Assembly (NCBI GenBank): GCA_963070105.1 | Contig: OY718808.1 | Location: 3,566,738-3,630,737, forward strand | Source: Litomosoides sigmodontis | Taxonomy: Eukaryota > Nematoda > Chromadorea > Rhabditida > Onchocercidae | Direction: 5' to 3' | Length of the DNA: 64,000 nt | Shown here: positions 24,301 to 46,703 of the stretch, one piece after another | Position numbering within the stretch: position 1 is the stretch's first letter | How the letters are laid out: the number at the start of each line of letters is the position of its first letter | The notes under the pieces: model-generated | What the model was told of the DNA's origin: nothing | The model's database searches: none | What the model saw: the letters and a program-made list of their open reading frames with translations, nothing else | Made by a program: the position numbers and the translations under genes

Positions 24301-27300
24301 TCAAGCATTTGCATTTGAAAGTTAGATAAAACAGTGAAGGAAGAGTGCGGCGAATACGAAATGATTGTGGTCATTGTATTGAATTGAATTTTAGCAACTA
24401 AATTTTATGAGTTTTAAAATTTCGCTAGAAAAAAATACTTGTTTTATTTTAGCTGTAAAACAAAAAAAAAAAAAAAGAAAGCAATTGGTTGTAATTTACG
24501 TCTTAGGGAATTTTTCCACCAATTGAGCTATGCGCATCTCTAATTGGAGCAATCATTGTTGCTCGAAACTAAAATTGTTTCAAATTAGCTTTGCTTCCAG
24601 CGTACGAAGACGACATCGCACAACATTCACGCAGGAGCAGCTAGCCGAGCTTGATGCTGCATTTCAAAAATCACACTATCCAGATATTTATGTTCGTGAG
24701 GAATTAGCTAGGATTACGAAGTTAAATGAGGCACGAATTCAGGTGGAATTTTTTTACTCCAAACAACAATTAAATTTTACATTAAAAATAATGCTGAAAT
24801 AAATGAGGAAAATGAGTTTTGAAATTTTCTAAAGATAGCAGATGAAAGAAGAATAGATTAAAACAATATTTTACTGAATAGTATTTTGCTCATTTGCTAC
24901 AAAGGAAAAAAGAAAAAAAATATTGCATGCATGTAAAAAGTATGGTAGAACGTTTAGCTACTTGTGTCAAAATTTTGTAAAATATCGTAAATAAAAAAAA
25001 GAGTGGAAAAAGCATAGTTGGTACTGCCGAAATTGAATTGTTCAATTTATTAGGATGTAATTGCAACTGAATGAAACTTTCAATCATTTAATCTTAAAAC
25101 TATCATTTCATCTGAAATTTGAATTTTAATAAAATTTCAAGAATTCGAAACAACAATAAATTATCGGTAGATTAACCTGTGCTACGCTTGTAACAATATC
25201 AATGCACAGATTTTACCACGTGATAATTACATAACTGTAAGAAAATTTCCAACATTACATTGTCTTCATTTTCTTCATTAATGAAAACATTAACAATTGA
25301 AAAAATGAAAGATGGGAGGAGGAGGAGGGCAGTGGGTCACTACTGGTCAGCATCTATTTTTGACCTGAAATCTCTTGCCTGAGCAATAATAAATAAACCA
25401 ATAACATTCAAATGCATCTACAGTTATAAATTCTTTTCTGCTCTTTCTCTTTGTTTTCCTTCCTTTTGTTTACATTTATTTAGTTACATTCGTTAATTTT
25501 TAGAAGTGCAGAGTGTGTGGAAGGAAATAGGTAGTGAAACGAAGAGGAGAAGGGTTGGAAAGAGGTGTGATTTTTGGTAGGAGAGGAAGAGAAATTAGAC
25601 GGTTGCTATTCTTCCACCACTTTAAGCACCCATAATTATCAGCTGTTCAGTAAGCTTATTTCATGCAATTAGCTGTAGCAATGAAGCGAACTTATTACCC
25701 AGCAGGATATCACAAACCTTCAGATCTGTTCAACTCACGTTACCCATCCAGCACCATCTTCCTCGCCTATCCTCATTTCACCCTTTCTGCCTCCCCCCCC
25801 CCCCCCTCCACCCATTCCCTCCCTTCTATCCTCCTCCACTTCCAGAAATGCTACAGGGGCACCACCGATTACACCATCTGTACATCGAATTTGAATGGAG
25901 CTAACTGTTTGGCCTTAGCATTCAGGAGCACTGCTCCAGTCACCACTATCTCAAAAATTACTTTTCATCACAATTTGTACATGTTAGCTAGGGGAAAAAG
26001 TTATTTAGGGGTGTGAAATTTGCATAAATTTTATATATTTTTTGATAATAACAAAAGAGTATTATTTTACAATTTTTTTTAAGGGTTAAAATTTTTTTCA
26101 ATAAAATTAAAATTAAAAGAATGAGGAAAAGTGAACAAGTTTTTCACATTTTGCATCACGTTTTTTTTTGGTGTTGCACGCTGTACCTTGTAATTTCTTT
26201 TTGCACCTAATGATGAAATACTAATTGCAAACTTTACAGAATTATATTTATTTATCTTTTGCAATACATTCTCTCTGATAAAATAAAACAGTAAAATTTA
26301 TTTTCATGCATTTTCATTTGTGGCCTCTCAAATAGTGCTTATACAGTAAAATTCGTATTCCTTTGAATACATTCATTGGTTTTTATTGAAATCAAAAATT
26401 GAAAAAGAATTGGTTATTGAAGGAATAAATTTTAAAATGGCGTGGAGCATATTAGAAATACATGCGGAGAATTCGATCATTTATCAAATCCCTCTGAGAA
26501 TATCTTGCCTTTCCGACCCTTTTCATCAACTTATTGATATTAAATGAATTCAGTTATTTCTGTATTTCACCTTTTTCTTTTCGTCGCGAAAAATTTTATC
26601 CATTACTTTTCTCTCTCTCGTTCTTTCTCGCCTACTAAATGTATAAATTTTGCAAATAATTTCAAAATTTAAGCTACCAAAATGTTTCAAGCAAAGAAAA
26701 AAATTTAATTTAATTGAAAATAAAATGCAAAGTATTCGTGAAACAGAGGGTATTTTTGTTTTGCCAAAAATTAATCCTACAATTTTCTTGTAACTTCATA
26801 GTGCTTTTGTATTTTGTGCATATTTTGTAAAACTACAATTTAAGCAATCAATTGTAGTTTTGTCATTTTAGCTAAAAATTAGAAAAAGTATTCACCCATC
26901 ATTCTGCTCTTTTCTCCTCCACATTTTTCAATTATGATTGAGTGCAAAATTTTTGAATAAAAATTTTTCATTTTTATTAGAATAAAAAAGGAATGAAAAA
27001 AGAAGGAAGCTTTTTTTAGTAAAAATTCTTTTCATTCAATCAAAGATAACTATTACCTATTTCTTATCCAAAAAAAATACGAATTGAAATATTAGCCTGA
27101 AAATGTGAAAGAGGCCAAAGCTCAGCAGCATTGAACCATTGAACCTTATTTGTTGAACGTAGCGGCACAACCACTACCGTAACCTTCACGGCAATGCAAG
27201 GAACAAAGCTCGTTGCAGTCTTGTCACTCGTCATTCGTCCGTTGTTGAATGCTTATTAATTGTCACCACTGCTACTTCCTTCACCATGCATTCTCTGCGA

Positions 27301-29426
27301 TGCAATTGAGGAAATTTTCTCTTTCATTCTTTTCCCCTTCCCTTTCTCTTTCCTCCTCTCTTCCTCTTTCTCTCTCTCTCTCTGTTTATGAAAGAAAAGA
27401 ATATTCATTTTGATTAAATACGCAATATAGCCAAGTAAGTAGTGGATAATGCTGTAAGCAAAAATGTTTTAGTTAGATCCTAGCAAAGTAAGATTGATTC
27501 CATAAAGATTGCACTCTCACTCTCTTCCTCTCCTTCTTACTTTCCTTCTCTTAACCTCTCGCTTCCTCTCTCTCTCTCTTGCTCTTTCTTTCTTCATAAA
27601 ATGAATGTATGGAAAATTGAATTAACTTCCACTTTTCCTTCTACCAATGAAATTGTAAGGCAATTTCAGTAAATGTTATGCAAAAATTTTCGATTAGAAT
27701 TTTAACATGTATTTGCCTAAATAGCAATAAACGAGCGGATAAATTTTTATGCATGAATTTAAATGATAACTATTTTTAGCACAGGCTAATAGCTATCACT
27801 GAAATTCAAGCGATAGCACTCATTAATTAATGAGAGAAGAAGGGAAATTTTACTTTTCACCAATGTACTAAAACATTTTATATGATACTTTCACTTTAAT
27901 CAAGCATTTTACACTTATGAATTGCTAAATCATTCCTTTTTAGCACGCTATTTATAATTTACTATTAACCGATTTCAATTCGTCTGTTTGTCGTTCCTTA
28001 AATTGAAAATTTTAGAAAAGTGTTGACGCAATTGTATTGATGCAAAATTTAAATTTTATTTTTAACTCTTTTCTATTTAGAAATAGTTTTTATTAATTGA
28101 GGAGAAGGTGAAAATTGATGAAATTAGCACCCATCAATCATCACTTTTCATTTAGTACAAACAAATAGAATTTAACAAGAAAGTTTAAATTTCCTAATTT
28201 TTACCATTAGACTTAATTTGTTGAATTTTGCAATATTGCAAAATGCATACAAGCATATGTTTAATTGTATTAATTATAGACTCAAAATTTTTTTTTGCAG
28301 TTAAAAGATGTCTCTACATGAAAAGAGATTTATTTAATTGCAAACAAATGTTAGTTTTTTTTAATTAAATTTAAAAAAAAGGTTTAAATTTGTTTGATAT
28401 TACTATTATTATTAGGTTTGGTTTCAAAACAGGCGTGCCAAACATCGCAAACAGGAAAAACAACTATCGAAGGCATTGGTACCACAAGCAGTATTTCCAT
28501 CACAAACTGCCGCAGGTCAAATCATGCGAACACCAATGTATCCATCAACCGTTTCCATGTCTGCTCGAGCCGCTGCTGATCCTTTCTGGTTGAGAAAAAA
28601 AACTTTTTTTGAAATTTCAAAATTAGAAAAAAAGATTGCAATTTTTGTTCGCAATAGATTAAAGCAAATATAGGTTAATTTGGGAAAAAGTGTAAATTTA
28701 TAATTTATTCAATTACTCTATACCACTTGAATGTGCAACTATTTTTTTTTTGCAGATGCACGATAGGTGGATTTATTAATTAACTTGCCAATTTTAAATC
28801 AATAGTTTTTGCTTGTTTTATCTTTTTCCTTTTTTGTTTATTTCAATTACAAAAAAAAAGTTTCAGTTTATCTGAAAGAAAATTCATTTATTAATTACAA
28901 TTTTTTTTTAACATTAAGTTGAATAATTAATTGCCAGTAAATATCAAGTAAATTTTACAACACATTTTTTTTCTTCATTCGCTAATTTTTTCTTTTTAAA
29001 ACCTACAAATTTCCAGGTATCAACCATATCCTGTAGCTCATCCGATGGCCTATCCTGCAGCTTCCGCTTACGGAGCTGTTTCAAGTGCTCATACATTTGG
29101 TGCACCAATGGCTACGTAAGTTTTGCCACTCTCACTCTCTCTTCCTTTTTTGAAAAAGCCTTCAATTAGTGTAAAAAAAACAATTAATTTCAAAAAAAAA
29201 CAATTTAAAAAAACTATTTAAAGAAAATTTGATAATTGGTGGAAAATTTTAAAAAAACAATTAATTTCAAAAAAACAATTTAAGGAAAATTTGATAATTG
29301 GTGGAAAATTTTAGGTCAACAATTAGTACATTTAGCGCCGATCCAGCGGAAGATTTCTATCAAAAAAGTTTGGCGCTACGGGTGAGCTGCCAACCGCCAA
29401 CAACAAATGTTCAATATCAGAGCTGA
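21345..29426 (+). CDS. unc-42: UNC-42-type paired-like homeodomain transcription factor, 271 aa
   Basis: Seven coding exons: 21345-21428, 23544-23652, 24109-24205, 24601-24742, 28416-28588, 29017-29115, 29315-29426. All phases join and the total is 271 residues. Homeodomain at about 99-158: [20 protein letters not shown] near its start, then [16 protein letters not shown], then [13 protein letters not shown]. Arg5, Phe8, Trp48, Gln50 and Asn51 are present; Gln50 marks a paired-like class without a paired domain. An intron splits the domain between positions 46 and 47, a common site in this class. The [20 protein letters not shown] helix is what I know from nematode UNC-42, related to PROP1; in C. 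elegans it specifies command interneuron and other neuron identities. Exon 2 contains DFPYYPSID. The C-terminus is Ala-, Pro- and Tyr-rich. Exon 2 may instead start at 23538, adding Phe-Gln. A further small exon in the 2-kb first intron cannot be excluded. Confidence 0.9.
22691..22740. repeat. (TTTCA)n pentanucleotide microsatellite
   Basis: About ten TTTCA units in intron 1 of unc-42, decaying into TTTCG. Each unit resembles a pyrimidine-AG acceptor core without the G. Confidence 0.9.
24743..28415 (+). other. Large intron 4 of unc-42 with GC-raised blocks
   Basis: The 3.7-kb intron interrupts the homeodomain. Composition rises at about 25310-25390, 25500-25960 (CAGCTG near 25639 and a 14-C run at 25793-25806) and 27100-27300. 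An open frame at 25663-26016 has no splice support. These blocks are candidates for neuronal enhancers. Confidence 0.4.
25793..25806. repeat. 14-base poly(C) run
   Basis: Uninterrupted C run inside a pyrimidine-rich stretch in unc-42 intron 4. It is unusual for DNA this AT-rich. Confidence 0.95.
29173..29314 (+). repeat. Tandem duplication of the 3' end of an unc-42 intron
   Basis: The segment running from a CAATTAATTTCAAAA block through TTGATAATTGGTGG to AAAATTTTA occurs twice. Only the second copy ends in a usable TTTTAG acceptor (29314); the first reads TTTTAAAA. Confidence 0.75.
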
Positions 29427-31875
29427 GCAATGATGACACTGATGAATCAGGCTTAGATTACACATCAAATAAATAATTTTCAGTTTTCATTTCTTTTTCT
29501 CTTTTTCTCTTACTTTACTGTTTGTCGAACAGAGTTCAGCAAAATGTTTTGTTTTAATTTTTGTATGAAAAAAAAACTTTTTTTTTTAACCAATAAATTA
29601 TTAGCAATTCTTTTCTTTGTTTTTGCTTGAAAATTTTTCATCCGTTTTCTCTTGTCGGAAAACAATGGAGTGGGTTTTTCCTTTTACTATTGTTTTGTTG
29701 AACAATTGCGGTTGCATTTTTAGTCCGAAAATTTGCTATTTATGGTGATTTCGAACTTCCTGTGCTGATCTCATGGATAGGTTGTATTCGCTCTTTTGTT
29801 TTTTTTTCTTTCTGTAAAAGTAAATAATTTCGTTTCATTCTTTCTTTTAAAAATTTTGAAATTTTCAAAAAAAGTTTTGAAGCGAAAAAAAACACAAAAA
29901 TTTTTTCTTTGTGCTTTTTTTTTACTCTCGAAATCTCTGAAATGTTAGCAGAAATAAAAGATTAGCAGTAATTGTTTCGCCTGAATTAAATTCACTGCAA
30001 AAATTATCAATTTTAGCGTTTGCTAAATAAAGTAAAATAACCGAAAAGAAATAGTTAAATGTGAAAGTCTTACAATGTGAGACTTTTCACTCTGTTCTTT
30101 TTTTTGAGGTAAATCGTTTTGCAAATAAACTCTATTTTGCAACACGTTGCTTTTAAGTAATTTTACTAACGCCTATTCCTGTTGTGTTGTGGAAAAGTAT
30201 ACGGGCAAATAAATAATTATTAAATTTTACTAAAAGAGTTGTTTTAAAGTGAAGAAAAAAGAAGTAAACAAAAAATAATTTATTATTTTTACAATTTCAT
30301 ACTGGCGCTTCTCTTTTTTAGAAAAAAAAAATGCATTTACTAAGTGATGGTACATTAATTTGACGGTTCGATTACATTTGTTGATGAAAGACGGAATTTG
30401 AACTGTTTCACTTTATCAAATTTCACATGCTGTTATAATTTTCTTTCATTCTTTTTACTTCAATATTTTTGATGACTCATCTCAATTGGTTGAAAATTTC
30501 ATTGCTTTGATGTAATTTTCCTTCCTTCCCCTCCCTGTTCTTTTCTCTGTTTTTGTTTTTGCTATGAGGAAATGAGCAGAATGATAATTAATTCGTCTTA
30601 TCGTAGGATATATTTCACTACTTCAAGTAATAACATAAAACACAATTTGAAAAAAAATTCATTTATAAATTCTTTCAGTTTTTATTCAGCGAGGAAAATT
30701 ATCGATGGGAACGGAAAGGAGCTAAATTTGATGTGAATTAATCCTTTCTATCAATCATTTCGTTTTGTTTTCATTCATCAAATTGAATTGATAGCTGTAT
30801 GTTTGGAGCATTGATGATAGCATTCGTTGTAATTGAGCACACGAAACGAATAGGAAATGCTGGTGAAATGTGAAAAGAAGGAGAAGTTTAAATTGAAAGA
30901 GAAGTTTAAATTGAAGGAGAAGTCGAAATTGAAAAAGAAGAAGTTGAACAAGCATTTCTTGTTGCAGAAAGATGAGAAACAACAGCATTTCGAGCATTTT
31001 AATGAATGAAAAGTGAGTTTGAAATAGTGAATTCTGTTACTTTTGTGCTACGGTAGGTAGGGTGTTTGTCGGCGGCTTCCGCTACGGTTATTTACAGTAA
31101 TTGGTAAATTTGAATAAACAATTATTGGTGAATGAGAATAATTGTTTCGAGATTGTAATTTATCTTTCCAAATTTTAACTGTATTATTTTACAGGCTTTC
31201 GAATTAAAATTCTTAAAAAATTAAGTAATTCTATTTCTCATATTTGCAAGTGTAAATTATGTGCAGAAACAATTTGTTACGTATATTATTGACACAATTC
31301 ATGAAGTTAATTTCAATAAATTCTTTTCAACAGTGGAATTCACTCAGTTCTTCGATCATTCTCATCATCAACATATAAAGTTAATTTAATTAAAGTGTCA
31401 GATTGTGAAATGAAAGAATGATCTGTGATGATTTATGCAGCTGAATGATTATAATGAAGTATTTGCTTAATACCACTAATTTTTCTTCGGACATTTTTAA
31501 AAAATTTCATTTTTTTATTGAACACACAACGAAGTCTCCAACGAAGTAGTATTATAGCCATCGCACGAACAAACAATACATAATCTTTCATGCTTTTGCT
31601 GACTAAAACGCATTGGTCTAAAATTTGATAACAATTTTTTTTTTTAATTTCTTCTTTTGTGCTAATAACTTTGAAAAGGAATAGCTAATCAATTATAATT
31701 TCATTCGCATTCTTGCCACGTTTTAATTAATATTTTTACATAAATCATCGCTGATTTATTTCATCTGCAATACATGAAATTTTGGGAAAAAACGAAAAAA
31801 GGAAGCGAATTATCGGATTAATTTAAAATTATTACATATTGGAATAAATTATTCATATTTGATAATCATATATAA
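29427..31875. other. Convergent spacer, 3' regions of unc-42 and the EGF gene
   Basis: No supported gene. The GAAATTGA-like run at about 30865-30945 is a short purine-rich tandem repeat, (GAGAAGTTTAAATTGAA)n with decay. Its minus-strand Leu/Phe-rich frame is an artefact. Confidence 0.5.
29468..29473 (+). terminator. Candidate polyadenylation signal AATAAA (unc-42)
   Basis: AATAAA lies about 42 bases after the unc-42 stop codon. Another lies near 29590. Confidence 0.45.
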
Positions 31876-42338
<10,463 letters not shown>

Positions 42339-42422
42339 AGTTGTTACAGTAGGGAGGTTGTTGTAGTTTTATCAATTACTTTTATTCACTTACTACTACT
42401 CCTACTACTACAACAGTGATCG

Positions 42423-42455
<33 letters not shown>

Positions 42456-42638
42456 CTAGTGGTAGTTACGTGTACGTAACACTTCCGATACTGTTAGGTT
42501 AATGTCGCGACAACAACAACAGTAGCAACGCCAACAACTGCAACGACAACGACAATAATAACAGTAACAACTCCACCCATTTCTCACATTTTGCCCTATA
42601 AATTTTTACAAAATTAAATAAATTAATTGGGATAACAG

Positions 42639-42673
<35 letters not shown>

Positions 42674-43082
42674 ATAATGAAAGTGTGTGAAAATAAATCT
42701 TCCAATTCAAACATATTTCTCCCCTTCTTCTTTTCTCCCTTTCTTTCTCTCTCTTCCTCTCTCTGTCTCTCTCATCATCTCCTGAAACTCATTCATTCAA
42801 CGACTAATGATAATTTACAATCTCTTCATGATCGTTGTTGGAAATTATTTGCAATTGCTCTTTCATGTTGAAGAGATATTGTGTTGACCTGAATATTACT
42901 TACTCTTTTCGTCTCAATGATTTTGGTCTTCTTTTTTTGCTTTTTTTTTCCATTTTTTACCTCTTCGCGTCCTAACAACGTTTCATCCTTCACTTCCGCC
43001 AACTCTTTAAGGAACATGGAAAATTGAGCAATTTTGAAAAGAGGGAAGAAAATGATTAATTTTGTGAACGATTAAAAAAAAT

Positions 43083-43106
43083 ACCACACACACGCACACC
43101 CACGCA

Positions 43107-43156
<50 letters not shown>
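43083..43156. repeat. (CA)n microsatellite
   Basis: About 35 CA units, the first third with CG and CC interruptions. Confidence 0.95.
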
Positions 43157-43158
<2 letters not shown>

Positions 43159-43977
43159 AAATTTGTTATTTTGCGCATTAGAAGTAATTTTAATTTGATA
43201 CCATTATTGTTGAGCGGGCAGATAATTCAATTGATGGGCGCAAAAATTTTGCTCTAATGCAAATGAAGCTTTGTCGATGAATAATCGATTGCGCATGTGA
43301 GTTGGTTGAATTCATGAAATTTTACAAATGAATTTAAATATGAGAATTGTTTATTCATTTCATGCATTTAATTAATTAGTTAATTAATTAACTCATTCAT
43401 TCATTCATTTACTATTTATTATTTGCTTATTTTTCGTTTTTGCTTTCTTTTTTTAAATTAATTAATTAATTGATGAATCTTTTCTGCTCGTTTACTTTTA
43501 TTTTTTTACTTATATTTTTATTTCATTATTTGTTTTTTTTTTCAATAATTGTCCGAAATAAACAAAGTACATGCATAAATGAGGACAATTCAAATTGATG
43601 GATTTTATTTCTTCAACGTATAATAAAATTATAACTTCTTTCTAAATTACAACGACGGACATTAATTCCGCAAATGATGCAATTAATTAAAATTATCGTT
43701 TTAATCCATTTGCTCAAATGAAAGAACGTATACTTTAAAACTGGAAAAATACACAAAAAAAAAGTATCTGTGAGAAGAACGAAGAAGGAAGGAGCAGCAA
43801 CAGTTAATATCAATTTAAAAATTGAGGACAAAAAAAAAATTGAAATTTCCAATTTTTCAACTTTTCATCGGTGAATTTCCATTGTGTAGAATAATTAATT
43901 GAAAATGTTGTAACGAAACAACTTTCAAAACATTCAGCTTATTTTTTGCTCATTAAATCAGTTGAATTTGTGAAAAT

Positions 43978-44075
43978 TTTTTGCCGATTATTATTTATTA
44001 TTATTATTTGTTAGTTTTATTATTTATTATTATCATTTTTGCGATTATTATTTATTATTATTATTTGTTAGCTTA
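43978..44075. repeat. Tandem duplication, about 62-bp period, ATT-rich
   Basis: Two copies of GCGATTATTATTTATTATTA-type sequence ending in TTTGTTAG. The left copy opens with TTGCCGATTATTATTTATTA, which also occurs at 37871-37890 at the head of the giant ATT array. Confidence 0.75.
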
Positions 44076-44238
44076 TCAGTGAGAAAATTACTGATCACTG
44101 AATTTATCAGCTTCGTTGATTACTTTTCGTCGAAAAGAAAATTGCTAATGAACTTTCTTTTTTCGGCTTTCATTCCTTTTTTTTTACATATTTTCCCCAA
44201 ACTATTGCACTGTGCAACAATTTTCAGCAAACATTGAA

Positions 44239-44490
44239 TTATTAAAATTTTTTGGAATCTTTTTTTAAAAATTTTACCGTTTGTTTTTTTCAATTTGTTT
44301 AGTCAAAAAAAATAATTAATTTGACAGAATTTTACTGCTTGCATACTTCGAAAAAAGTTGATGGTGTTAAAATTTTTTTAAATCCGTTTTGACAATTTCA
44401 CCGTTTGGTTTTTTTTTAATTGTTTAATCAAGGAAAAAATGATTGGACAGAATTTTACTGCTTTTATACTTTGAAAAAAAAATTGATGCA
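44239..44490. repeat. Diverged tandem duplication, about 125-bp unit
   Basis: Two copies share TTAAAATTTTTT, then CACCGTTTG or TACCGTTTG, then a TTTAGTCAA/TTTAATCAA block, then GACAGAATTTTACTGCTT, then ATACTT-GAAAAAA-TTGATG. The spacing is conserved. It may be a decayed element or a simple duplication. Confidence 0.75.
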
Positions 44491-46703
44491 ACGAAGTATT
44501 TTGGCCAAACAGAAATGGAACTATTTACTTCCTAATCGAATAAAGCGTGAAAAAGAAATGGAAAAAAAATAAACGATTGTAAAATTAATTTCTAAAATTG
44601 TTGCTCGCCATTTTCAAAATAAATTTAAAAACATTCTTTGCCACAGCGACATCTTTTTTGCACAAAACAGGAGTATGACTCATGTACTCATTCATCAAAG
44701 TAAGATGAAGTAACTTTGTTCCAATTGGTATCCAATGATACAATTTGAAAAACCTGAAAAGGTGTAGCTAACTAAGTGATAGATCACAAAACTACCAAAA
44801 CTGGTCAAACTATAAATTAACATAACTGTAGATGGAATTTTAATTTGTGATTAAAATGAAAATTAGAAATGATTTCAACGATGAGCAGATTGGATGTTAT
44901 GATCATTCTCATTTCTTTTTTTATTTAATGAATTTTTTTTGGAATTGAACTGATGAATTTGAGTAGTTTTGATGTCTAGCTTTTTTTTTACTTTAAAATT
45001 TTTTGTCAAAAAAATTGGTGAAAGTGTTTTATTTCAGCTTTTTTTTCAGTTCTCTGTTTCACTCTCTACTCCGTTCTCCCTCTCTATTGCAGTGTTTCGT
45101 CGTAATTACAATTCTCTCTCTATATAGTAACAAAAATATTTTATGTATTTGTCTAAATCTCGAGAGAGGAAGTGAGAGAAAGAGAGAGAGGGAGAATAGG
45201 ATGAGAAAAAATACGCCTTAAAGTAATGATTTTGTCGTGTCTAATGTAAGTTGAAGTAAGTTGGAAATTAAGTGAGTCCAGTAAGTTTCTCCTTTCTCTT
45301 TCCTTTCTTTTAAAATATTTCACTTCATTCCTTTCTCAATGATTTATATGAAATTACAGGAGTGTAATACAATTAGTAAATTATGATTAAAAAAAATATT
45401 TTTTCTCTTCCAACTGCGTGGGCAGCATTTGCGGCGTTGGACGGCTGATGTCTGATTTAGTAATTTGCGAAAAAAAAAATTAGCAATCGATTTCAGAATG
45501 CTATCATTTTAAGTTGCTGACACTTTGAAAATTTGGACTGTCTAATGGACCTAATTATATTGCGATAAATTTTGCGGATTTGAATTACTGAACACATTGA
45601 GATGATGTGAATTTTCGGATTTTAAAACTACACAGCTGAATGTATTGAAATAAATTGTCCAATTTGAATATAAAATTAGACATCGCATCGTAAATTATTG
45701 AAAATGTTAACTTTTGCTGTAAAATTTTAAATGAAATATGTTCAGGATGAGTGAGAAAATGGATCAGTGTGAAAAGGTGGATGAGGGATGACTCATTGAA
45801 GCGTTTCACTTTGATGAACTCAATTTTTCGCACAATTTATTGGGAATCTCTCAAACCTCTCTCTCTCTCTCTCTCTCATTTTCCAACTCTGTCACCTACT
45901 ATTACTTCAATATTAATAAATAAAAGACTTTTAGGTTTAAATTTAACTAAAATTTCAATGATTGAATTTTACGATAAGACATGCCTTTTTGGAAATGATA
46001 ATTTTCGCTACTCGTTGTCCTGAAATTTTGACATAAAATAAAAATATTTGCCACTTTAAAAGCGGTAATGGCGTGAAAGTAAATATGAATTGAATATTGG
46101 AAATGAAAATTCATTCGTCACATATTAGTGCAATTATAAATACAACTATTGGCTCGCTAATTTTTTTTTCGAAATTACATAATTTTTTTTTGCAATAAAT
46201 TTAAAAATTTCATAATTTGAAATCAAACTTTACTTTGAACATTGTTAAAAATGTTTTAAAAGTAGGCTGTCATCGTACATATATGAGAAAGCGTTGCAAA
46301 TTACTTCGTTTTAAATATATTTTCAAAAAAAAAAGCACTGAGAGTCAATGTTAACCAGAATTGAAATATTCCTAATATGCTCAACAATATAATTTAAATA
46401 TTACAATAGTAAAAAAGAAATAGACCCACTCCCTTCTACTGTTGCATTAATTAAAAGACTAAAAATTATTAGTAAAACTTATTTCAGTTATTTTGGTAGC
46501 TCGCCCAAGTATTTATTTGGGTATTACTTAAAACAAGTGTTCCAAGCAAGCGCACGTTTACTATTGTAATTCTATTTGTTATGGAAAAAAAACAAATTGT
46601 TAATGAAGTGAATGACTATCTATTAAAAAGTGTGCTTTTAAAAAATTAAAAAAATATTCCTTTTGCAAAATTAAAACTTGGCAATGAATTTGTGGTATTT
46701 CAG

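Larger units (their letters stand above)
42339..46703. other. Divergent spacer between the GCC2/EGF gene and the globin
   Basis: No supported gene. It holds (TAG)n at 42424-42455, (GA)n at about 42640-42670, CT-rich DNA at 42720-42780, (CA)n at 43083-43156 and two local duplications (43978-44075, 44239-44490). The two promoters should lie here, near 42340-42500 and 46400-46700. Confidence 0.5.

Noticed and set aside
25663..26016. 117-codon frame in unc-42 intron 4
   Set aside because: The ATG lacks an upstream acceptor, the frame crosses a poly(C) run, and no family is recognisable; raised GC alone explains the open frame.
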